This document shows positions 8,700 to 15,859 of a stretch of 64,000 nt of DNA, in pieces. The number at the start of each line of letters is the position of its first letter. Within the stretch, counting starts at the first letter, position 1. Source of the DNA: Acholoe squamosa (lineage: Eukaryota; Annelida; Polychaeta; Phyllodocida; Polynoidae). Both the position numbers and the translations under genes were made by a program. Where the stretch lies: NCBI GenBank assembly GCA_949317995.1, contig OX439043.1, positions 7,618,501-7,682,500 on the forward strand, given 5' to 3'. Below the pieces are notes generated by a model. That model was not told where the DNA came from and searched no databases. It saw only the letters and a program-made list of their open reading frames with translations.

Positions 8700-8792
8700 T
8701 ACAGCTAACATAACCAGTTTCCGATACTACTTTGTGATACAGCTAACATAACCAGTTTCCGATACTACTTTGTGATACAGCTAACATAACCA
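8679..8792. repeat. Three perfect 38-bp tandem repeats
   Basis: Copies at 8679-8716, 8717-8754 and 8755-8792 are identical (GTTTCCGATACTACTTTGTG, then ATACAGCTAACATAACCA). They lie between the small membrane protein and the death-domain gene, 37 bp before the latter's ATG. Perfect identity in an otherwise decaying block suggests recent expansion. They may be upstream control elements for the death-domain gene. Confidence 0.9.
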
Positions 8793-8828
8793 ATCTTAAC
8801 TTTACATCTGATTACATATAACTTCAAA

Positions 8829-9449
8829 ATGCCTTTGCCATCCTATTATTTCAATCAAGACTTAGGTTATTCTGATCAAGTCTTACAACAAATATCTGTA
8901 CTGTTAGGTACAGACTGGATGAAACTAGGTATTTATCTAGGCATACCTGATCACCGTTTAGAAAATATTTTTAAGTCTAAAAAACCATGCGAAATGGCAT
9001 TAGAAATGTTAAAAAAATGGTGGAGAAATGTTCCTCCATACAAGAGATGGGAGGAACTAGAAACAAGTTTTCTGGAAACTAGCAGAAGAGACTTAATAGA
9101 ATTCACTCAAAAATATTTTGGCGAAAAATTATTGGAAAATTACCATACTGATTCCACTGCTATATATCTTTTCTTGAGCAAATTGAGCGAAAAAATACCA
9201 TCAGACTGGAAATATATCGCTATTTATTTAAACATATCATATAAAGATATAAAAAATATTTCTTATGAACCTGAACGTGACTTAACTCAATATGCCTTCC
9301 AAGTGCTAAAAATGTGGCAAACATCTAAATACAGTGCAACTCACCATCTCATAAAAGCTCTGTCTGACATGAACAGAAAAGATGGTTTGAAAATTATCTT
9401 CGATGAATTCGATAAAAGAACAGGAAGTGAACAAGCAGGCTTTAATTAA
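8829..9449 (+). CDS. Tandem death-domain protein in viral block
   Basis: 206 residues made of two similar helical domains. Domain 1 (about 15-95) has LLGTDWMKLGIYLGIPDHRL, then MALEMLKKWWRNVPP and WEELETSFLETSRRDLIEF. Domain 2 (about 112-190) has IPSDWKYIAIYLNISYKDIK, then YAFQVLKMWQTSK. The pattern of a DW-x(2)-L/I-x(2)-LG-I opening, A-x(2)-ML-x-KW in the third and fourth helices and a closing helix (RRDL or RKDG) is that of the death domain. Death domains assemble receptor, adaptor and kinase complexes in apoptosis and NF-kB signalling. A small protein with only two of them and no enzymatic part is likely a decoy or adaptor. It sits among viral genes with viral-like AT content and has no introns, so capture from a host is inferred. 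Intact frame. Confidence 0.75.
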   Translation: MPLPSYYFNQDLGYSDQVLQQISVLLGTDWMKLGIYLGIPDHRLENIFKSKKPCEMALEMLKKWWRNVPPYKRWEELETSFLETSRRDLIEFTQKYFGEKLLENYHTDSTAIYLFLSKLSEKIPSDWKYIAIYLNISYKDIKNISYEPERDLTQYAFQVLKMWQTSKYSATHHLIKALSDMNRKDGLKIIFDEFDKRTGSEQAGFN

Positions 9450-10440
9450 AATGTTAAAATATCTTTGTGATAAGCTTTAATAACTACAATACAGTTAGTC
9501 ATAACAATTTATTAGTTATAATATATTATCATGTTATCTGATTATAAGATTGCTTTAAATATCTTGTGATAAGCTTAAATAACTAAATATTATAATAAAT
9601 AATACAGCAACAATAGTAACAACTGTCATAGTTATAATTTTTTATCATATTGTCATCTAATCATAAGATTGCTTAAAATATCTTTATGATAACCTTAGAT
9701 AACTGTATATCATAACTAGTGATATAACAGTTGTAACAACTTACTATTATCATAATATAATATTGTTATCTGTTTATAACTGCTTTTAATATAGTTGTGA
9801 TAAGCTAAGATTGTAATAACTTGATATAGTTATAATTTTTTATCACATTGTCATCTAATCATAAGATTGCTTATGATGATCTTAAATAACTATATATCAT
9901 AACTAGTGATATAACAATTGTAACAACTTACTATTATCATAACATAATATTGTTATCTGTTTTGTTATCTGTTTATAACTGCTTTTAATATAGTTGTGAT
10001 AAGCTAAGATTGTAATAACTTGATATAGTTATAATTTTTTATCACATTGTCATCTAATCATAAGATTGCTTATGATGATCTTAAATAACTATATATCATA
10101 ACTAGTGATATAACAATTGTAACAACTTACTATTATCATAACATAATATTGTTATCTGTTTATAACTGCTTTTAATATAGTTGTGATAAGCTGAGAACTA
10201 AATAACTATATATCATATAACAAGTAGTATAGCAATAATCATAAGTACTTAGTATTATACATACTATAGTTATAACATTATATTGTATTATCGCTTTAAA
10301 TATCGCTGAAATAAGCTTAGATAACTATATCATAACAAGTCATTAAACAAGTCATAAGTACTTAGTATAGTTATAACTTCATATTATTACTGATATTAGT
10401 TATAACTTCATATTATTACTGATATCTTTATATATCAATA
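9450..10440. repeat. AT-rich repeat region with ~190-bp tandem units (candidate origin or control region)
   Basis: About 1 kb without a gene. The phrase TGTTTATAACTGCTTTTAAT recurs at about 9771, 9970 and 10157, giving periods of roughly 199 and 187 bp, and more diverged copies extend left to about 9460. The units are full of short motifs TTATCA, TGATAAGCTWA and ATAACT in both orientations. It is the only large non-coding gap inside the viral block. Repeated AT-rich elements of this sort often mark replication origins or transcriptional control regions in DNA viruses; that function is inference. Confidence 0.7.
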
Positions 10441-10449
10441 TCAACAAAA

Positions 10450-11130
10450 ATGGCATATTCACACGAGTCTTATTATGTAACACTTACGGATAACAGAAAT
10501 ACAGCATTAATAACACCATGCAATACTCCTGTTACCACGCCTGATATAAATCCTATAAGTAAACCTGTGATATATTATATAAAAAATACAGAAAGAGCGA
10601 TTGAACCAACAAGATCAACTAAAGAATCTGCAGGATTTGATTTATACAGTGCTTATGATTATATTATTCCTGCTAAAGAAAGAATGTTGGTGAAAACTGA
10701 TTTAACGCTTGCTATACCTCCAGGATGCTATGGTCGCATAGCACCTAAATCAGGTCTTGCAGTTCATCATTTTATTGATGTTGGTGCAGGAGTAATAGAT
10801 GGAGACTATAGAGGCACTGTTGCCGTCCTACTGTTCAATTTTGGTAATAAAAACTTTGAAATAAAACATGGAGATCAAATAGCTCAAATCATCATAGAAA
10901 GAATTTGCATCCCTCACCTTGAAGAAGTATCTGTTCTTAATGTAACTGAAAGAAACAAAAGAGGATTCGGATCAGGGAAAGAAAAAACAACTAATGAAAC
11001 TGAAGAAAAACCAGTTGAAAAAATGGATGAAGAACCATCAAGAGAAAACCCTGTCAATGAAGAGGCTGCAGATGAAGAACAATTCTTTGATGCAGTTGAA
11101 GAACAAGTCTATGAAGAAAAATCAAATTAA
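10450..11130 (+). CDS. dUTPase with acidic C-terminal extension
   Basis: 226 residues, about 55 longer than a standard trimeric dUTPase. All five family motifs are visible: I AGFDLYSAYDY, II RIAPKSGLAV, III VGAGVIDGDYRG, IV HGDQIAQIIIERI and V RGFGSG. The enzyme hydrolyses dUTP to dUMP and so keeps uracil out of DNA; with all motifs intact it should be active. An N-terminal extension of about 50 residues and an acidic tail (EEKPVEKMDEEPSREN, then EEQFFDAVEEQVYEEKSN) flank the core. Just past the stop a 36-bp piece of the tail is repeated in another frame (about 11154-11190), so the tail may once have been longer. It lies after the large repeat region and may be an early gene. Confidence 0.9.
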   Translation: MAYSHESYYVTLTDNRNTALITPCNTPVTTPDINPISKPVIYYIKNTERAIEPTRSTKESAGFDLYSAYDYIIPAKERMLVKTDLTLAIPPGCYGRIAPKSGLAVHHFIDVGAGVIDGDYRGTVAVLLFNFGNKNFEIKHGDQIAQIIIERICIPHLEEVSVLNVTERNKRGFGSGKEKTTNETEEKPVEKMDEEPSRENPVNEEAADEEQFFDAVEEQVYEEKSN

Positions 11131-11409
11131 GAATCAGCAAAAGAAAAAACGAGTCGATGCAGTTAAAGAACAAGCCTATGATGAAAAAGCATTAAAAATA
11201 AAAAAAATCAACATCATATAAACCATTAATAAAATCAATGAAATGCCCTCCATCTCTCGATGTGAAATTATCCCTAATAAAAAAATTAAATAAAATCGAG
11301 TTATGTTTTTTATGCATACAATATAACAAACAAAATATCCTTGGGATAAACTAAAAAATCACACAATCTCTATGATAAACTAAAAAATCATACAACCAAA
11401 AAAAACATA

Positions 11410-12006
11410 ATGGGCAACAAAGCAAAAGTAGATGAATGCTTGCTTTATATTTTACAAGATTCTGATTACAATGATCATTCACCTCGAAATAATATTTTTC
11501 CATATGAAAACACTAAAATAATTACTTTTATTTTAAAAAATGAAATAGCAGAACTTTTTTTAAATAAATGGAAAAACGATGAAGTTCAAACTTCTTCACT
11601 TTTAAATGAAGTAATAAAAAACTTAAAAAAATTAATCAATGTCATGTATTACACAGATCACTTTGGAGTTAAATGGCAAACCCGAGATAATTCAAGATAC
11701 AGCAAGATTTCAATAATATTCCATGGAAATAGTCGTATCAATGAAACTACTACAGTACTTAAGTCTAAAGAATATAAAAATTTTATCCAGTCATTGAAAT
11801 CTGCGAATATACTATTTTTAGATCAAACAATCACTTTCAGAAGTCAATTTCAAAGTATACTAGAACACATATGTAACTCATTCTCTGCCACTCTGTTCAT
11901 AAATGATGACTTAATTCTTTATTTTCCCGGCTGGAGACATATAAATGAATCAATACCAGCAGAAATTTATGATTTAGATCGTCTTTGGTATCCACTCTCT
12001 GTGTAA
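11410..12006 (+). CDS. Unknown protein of viral block
   Basis: 198 residues with no family recognised. The composition is typical of soluble globular protein: a helical beginning (KVDECLLYILQDSDYND), then FLNKWKNDEVQTSSLLNEVI, KWQTRDNSRYSKISIIFHGN and a hydrophobic end (LILYFPGWRHINE). No signal peptide or membrane segment is evident. The ATG follows AAAAAAACATA. It lies between the two dUTPase-family genes on the same strand. The 280 bp upstream contain two copies of a GGGATAAACTAAAAAATCA-like phrase (about 11342 and 11371) that may be regulatory. Confidence 0.5.
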   Translation: MGNKAKVDECLLYILQDSDYNDHSPRNNIFPYENTKIITFILKNEIAELFLNKWKNDEVQTSSLLNEVIKNLKKLINVMYYTDHFGVKWQTRDNSRYSKISIIFHGNSRINETTTVLKSKEYKNFIQSLKSANILFLDQTITFRSQFQSILEHICNSFSATLFINDDLILYFPGWRHINESIPAEIYDLDRLWYPLSV

Positions 12007-12105
12007 CACGGTTGCTAAGGTATGCGCTACAAATCGAGTAAACACTCGTTACTAAGTGTAGCTATGACAACATAACGTAGCAACATAATTCATTGCGTCA
12101 AAAAA

Positions 12106-12645
12106 ATGGCTGACAACGAAACTATAATGAATAACATTGAATCATCAACCTCAGAAGATGAAACAAGTTCAGAAGAAAGTCATCATCGGTATGAAACCAA
12201 TTTCACAGTGCGAGCACATAGTTACACGGATCAAGGTGAAGTGAAAACGTGTTTGCGAGGATGTTATAACATTTCCTACAATCTCGATTTAGTTGTTATG
12301 TACGATGACGTGCCGCACGAAGACAACACACTCGTATACTTGGATGTAAAAGAAGAACAAAAGATCGAAATTTTCGAAGAAGAATGGACCGAACTCTCAT
12401 CTAAAATGGATCAAATAAAACATCTGTTTAGTTCGAACGTTAACATGAACTCTAAAATTGAAATAGAAGGTTTCACCGTCACCAAATTAAACTGGGATAC
12501 GTTACTGTTCGCATCAAAGAACATTGAAAGCCACTTCATGTTAAAACTAAATCAGTTAGATAAACTGAATACTGCGATGGAAGACATTCAAGACAAAGAA
12601 CTTTTTGACTATCTTGATATACTGTACATTTTAGAAGAAGAATAA
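12106..12645 (+). CDS. Acidic protein of viral block, unknown function
   Basis: 179 residues. The N-terminus is very acidic and Ser-rich (ESSTSEDETSSEESHHRYE). The middle looks beta-rich (YNISYNLDLVVMYDDVPHE), and the C-terminal half is helical with regular Leu (WDTLLFASKNIESHFMLKLN, then ELFDYLDILYILEEE). Base composition is noticeably less AT-rich than its neighbours, with codons such as GTG, CGA and ACG, which hints at a different origin or later acquisition. The short spacer upstream (12010-12100) repeats GTAGC and CGTAGCAACATA. Family not recognised; an acidic transactivator or nucleic-acid mimic would be speculation. Confidence 0.5.
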   Translation: MADNETIMNNIESSTSEDETSSEESHHRYETNFTVRAHSYTDQGEVKTCLRGCYNISYNLDLVVMYDDVPHEDNTLVYLDVKEEQKIEIFEEEWTELSSKMDQIKHLFSSNVNMNSKIEIEGFTVTKLNWDTLLFASKNIESHFMLKLNQLDKLNTAMEDIQDKELFDYLDILYILEEE

Positions 12646-12755
12646 GAAAAACAGAATCCTAAAGGTAAAACACACTTCTTAATGTCTCTGAATGATATAA
12701 ATGTCTCTGTGAATGCACGCTTCTTAATAGTCTTAAAGTACAGTCAATAAAAAAA

Positions 12756-13226
12756 ATGGGAAACAAACCTGTTTTAGGATATACTAGATATGATTCCAAT
12801 ACATTTCCTCTAAGCAAAGAAAAAACTAACGCTGTAGGATTTAATTTATATAGTGCTTTCAGTTATATAATTCCAGCCAAAGAAAAATGTTTAATTGAAA
12901 CAGGCATCAAAGTTGCTGTCCCTACTGGGTATTATGCACGTATAGCACCATTAAGTGGGCATAGGTTTAAGTATACAAATGTTAAGGCAGGAATCATAGA
13001 CAATGATTACAGAGGACAAATTCATATCCTTTTTTTAAATTTTGGTGAAAAAGAATATAAAATAAATTGTGGAGATCCGATTGCACAACTTGTGTTGGAA
13101 AAAATATATAATATTACATTAAAAGAATCTAACAAACTCAAAGATACTCCTTATTCGAAAATATGTTTCCAATTAAGACACAGCAAAATATATGAACAGT
13201 GGCGTAAAGAAACACATATGTTCTAA
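12756..13226 (+). CDS. Divergent dUTPase-family paralogue lacking the C-terminal motif
   Basis: 156 residues with the dUTPase fold and clear similarity to the protein at 10450. Motif III (VKAGIIDNDYRGQI) and motif IV (CGDPIAQLVLEKI) are kept. Motif I reads VGFNLYSAF with Asn for the usual Asp, motif II reads RIAPLSGHRF with Leu before the Ser-Gly, and the Gly-rich motif V that closes the active site is absent; the protein ends in unrelated residues. Catalysis is therefore doubtful, and a structural or regulatory role is possible, as known for non-catalytic dUTPase relatives in some DNA viruses. It is last in the viral block and its frame is intact, which argues against simple decay. Confidence 0.8.
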   Translation: MGNKPVLGYTRYDSNTFPLSKEKTNAVGFNLYSAFSYIIPAKEKCLIETGIKVAVPTGYYARIAPLSGHRFKYTNVKAGIIDNDYRGQIHILFLNFGEKEYKINCGDPIAQLVLEKIYNITLKESNKLKDTPYSKICFQLRHSKIYEQWRKETHMF

Positions 13227-13658
13227 TGATATGATTTTATAATAATACTTAACTCTGTTCTATTACATTATTATAATAAAATGTATTATATCCAAACAAC
13301 TTGTTTCACTTCATTTTTATTTTCACTTATAGACAGCATAATACTTCAATCAAAGTGTCAAATGATCTGTACATCACATATTTTATTTATCATCGTAATA
13401 CAAGAATTGCTTTAAATCCAATGAAAATGAAAATCTATCGTTTCAATTGTAAACTAACGCTGTAAATTCCTCTAATAACTCAGGAAATGTTCTTTGCTGA
13501 TATCAATGAAACATAACAAAAAAATAAAGGAGAAAAAACTCTGTCCCTAAATCACTCAAACTGTTGAAAAAAATCTATATCCTCTTAAACTGAATGTCTA
13601 TTTGTTCATAGACTTAAAGGTGTAACACCACATTTATGTTTTCACTGCTGAGGTGGAG

Positions 13659-13667
13659 TATAAAAGG
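13659..13667 (+). promoter_or_regulatory. Candidate TATA box
   Basis: GAGTATAAAAGGAACG is a good TATA box, followed about 30 bp later by a GC-richer stretch. No reading frame follows within 400 bp. It might belong to a non-coding transcript, to a decayed element or to the 5' side of the ankyrin gene. Confidence 0.25.
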
Positions 13668-14180
13668 AACGCAATGTCTGGGGTTAATTGGAGAGGTCCG
13701 GCCCTCATGTCACAAACCTCCACGCCTGTAGCTCCAAATACTAGCTTCAGTGTGAACAAAATCACGACTATTCGTGCGACCTTATCAACTTAGAACGGCT
13801 GATACTCTCATTGTTAGGTGATGCTCCCACTGTTGGTTGAAGCGTGTATGCTCCCATCAGTTGGTAGAAGCAACCATACATAATGGTCCTCCTGTTTCAG
13901 TAACGCTCACCGTTCCTTAGAGCACTGATCTGGAATTGAACGTGTTCCACAATCCTCCTTCAATTCTTCAATCCTCCTTCAATCCTCCTTCAATCCTTCA
14001 ATCCTCCTTCAATCCTTGGTGCACTTAGTTCATTCCTCTGTACCGAAAGCTCAGCTAAGAACCGTGTGACATGAGAACCACTTGACCTCTCTTTTGTATT
14101 TAAGATTTATGATATGATTACTATTTCCAAAAATAATCCTAATATCCAAAATAATAGGTATTTTCTGGATATTCAAAAAA

Positions 14181-14232
14181 TATAGGTCTTCTTTGGATAT
14201 TTTTTTTAGAAATATCCAAAGAAGACCTATAT
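14181..14232. repeat. 22-bp inverted repeat (hairpin)
   Basis: TATAGGTCTTCTTTGGATAT and its reverse complement are separated by about six bases. It lies in non-coding DNA and looks like a foldback core of a small element. Confidence 0.8.
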
Positions 14233-14469
14233 ATATACTACTTCCCCTGTTCATAAAGAATGACCACTCCCTAAGTGAGCAAATAATGAGCAGTGATAAA
14301 TAGAAGAATATCATAGCAGCTAGTCTTTTTTTTTTTTTTTTCAAATTGTTTGCAACTATTTCAAAGAACAGATACTGCTTTAAATTTTACCCTGAAGAGA
14401 TCAGTGCATTTATGCATTGAATGGGTATCACAAAGTTCAGTATCTTGGTCTTAGGCAGCTGTGCAGCTG

Positions 14470-14648
14470 CTGCAGCAGAAGCCGGCTCCTGATTGGTCAG
14501 TTGGTTGTATCCTTTAAGGAGACTACATAATGAGCTGCTGCTGTGTCCTTCAGAGACACAGAAAGCTGACCATCGGCCCCGCTGCTAACTCGCACTGAAC
14601 CTGCCACCTAGCGTCTTTTGGTGGTACTTCAATTTGGGATCTAAGAAG
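14470..14648 (+). promoter_or_regulatory. Candidate promoter and untranslated first exon of the ankyrin/SOCS gene
   Basis: An inverted CCAAT box (CTGATTGGTCAG near 14490) lies upstream of a stretch ending in a consensus splice donor, CTAAGAAG|GTAAGT, at 14648/14649. The next strong acceptor, CTTTCACCAG|GTGAG at 15668/15669, precedes the start codon at 15860. A 5' untranslated exon spliced to the coding exon is the simplest reading. Inference from signals only. Confidence 0.35.
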
Positions 14649-15268
14649 GTAAGTCGCCCGCATTTTAACTTATTTCTCCTGATTTCCCCAACCATCCGGA
14701 ATGTCATGATCCTGGTTTGTTAATCATTAGTTGAAGGTAGCTATCACGGGCTTGTGCTACGAATATAATGTTCGAATCTAAGCTAAAACCTACTCTAAAA
14801 TGGACTTACTTGGGCGATAATAGGGGTAATAGTCATCGAACTCATTGATACTGACACAGAATCAGCCTCACAGTCTAGTCACTGACTAAGTCTAACTCAG
14901 TGCACGGTACCCCCGGGACTGTAGAATTAAAAAGTTTGTGTTTAGCATCTATGTAAGAGGTTCATGTTGGATGTATGGCCAATTTTGTAGTCTATTAAAT
15001 GTAGCAGCTGATAGTATTGGTGTGAAAAGGGGGCGTGGTCAATTTCAGCCTTTTTGTGACATAACTCTTGTATTGTAAACTTTATTATAAGTTTATATAT
15101 TATAAGCTTAATACTCAGCAGTGCAACTACCATGGAATCCACATATTCTATCCCTGCCCCCCACCCCAAGAGAGAAAAAAAAAACGAAAGGGGGGGGGGG
15201 GAGACAGAAGGAAAGAGTGAGTCTGATGAGGGCTAGTTACCGTTACCATCACCATGTTCTGCAGTAGC

Positions 15269-15611
15269 TACCCAGGTAGCACACAAAAATTTGCCAACGT
15301 TGGCCCGACGCATCGGGCCAACGTTGGGCCAACGTTGGCTGCCCATCGGGCCTACGTAGGCCCGACCAGTGGCATTTGCCAACCAAATGCCAACATTGGC
15401 CCAACGTTGGCAGGACATCGGCAAATGGTCGGCCCCTGGCCGACCATTTGCCGATGCTGATGTTTGCCAACCAAAAGCCAACGTTGGGCCTACGTTGGCA
15501 TTTGGTTGGCACCGTCGGGCCTACGTAGGCAGGATGGGCAGCCTATGTAAAGCCGATAGTTGGGCCAACGTCGGCCCAACGTTATGCCAATGTCTCTGTG
15601 CTACCTGGGTA
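15269..15611. mobile_element. MITE with CCCAGGTAGCACA ends and GC-rich palindromic core
   Basis: Terminal inverted repeats TACCCAGGTAGCACA and TGTGCTACCTGGGTA enclose about 310 bp made of nested GTTGGCCCAACGTTGGC palindromes and CCTACGTAGG motifs. The dense palindromes give open frames on both strands, which are not genes. Non-autonomous, with no transposase inside. Confidence 0.75.
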
Positions 15612-15859
15612 TCATCCACAAATATTTATTAAACTCTGTGAAATAGTCTTCTTTCCTACTTTCACCAGGTGAGAATGTAGTTGATGAGTGACGAGATGAA
15701 GAGGTCGACATCAGTCATCTGTTCCTGCAGCATACTTGCCTACCGATGCCAACAACATGGTTAGAAGAGTCACGCAGGTCGCTAGGTGTGAGCCTGCATT
15801 GTGTGTAAGGCACATACCTACACATTAACCATGCATCAGAATATCTATACACAATCACC

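Larger units (their letters stand above)
13227..14440. other. Non-coding right flank of viral block
   Basis: No convincing gene. 13227-13640 is AT-rich like the viral block and may hold its lost end. From 13640 composition changes to that of the host. 13950-14015 is a small tandem array of TTCAATCCTCC. A 22-bp inverted repeat lies at 14181-14232. A minus-strand frame over 14051-14344 is made mostly from the inverted repeat and a T-run and is not credible. Confidence 0.5.

Noticed and set aside
8679-8792. CRISPR-like array
   Set aside because: The 38-bp units are directly adjacent with no spacers and lie in a eukaryotic genome.
15233-15632. Frames on both strands near 15.2-15.6 kb
   Set aside because: They arise from the palindromic GTTGGCCCAACG core of a MITE.
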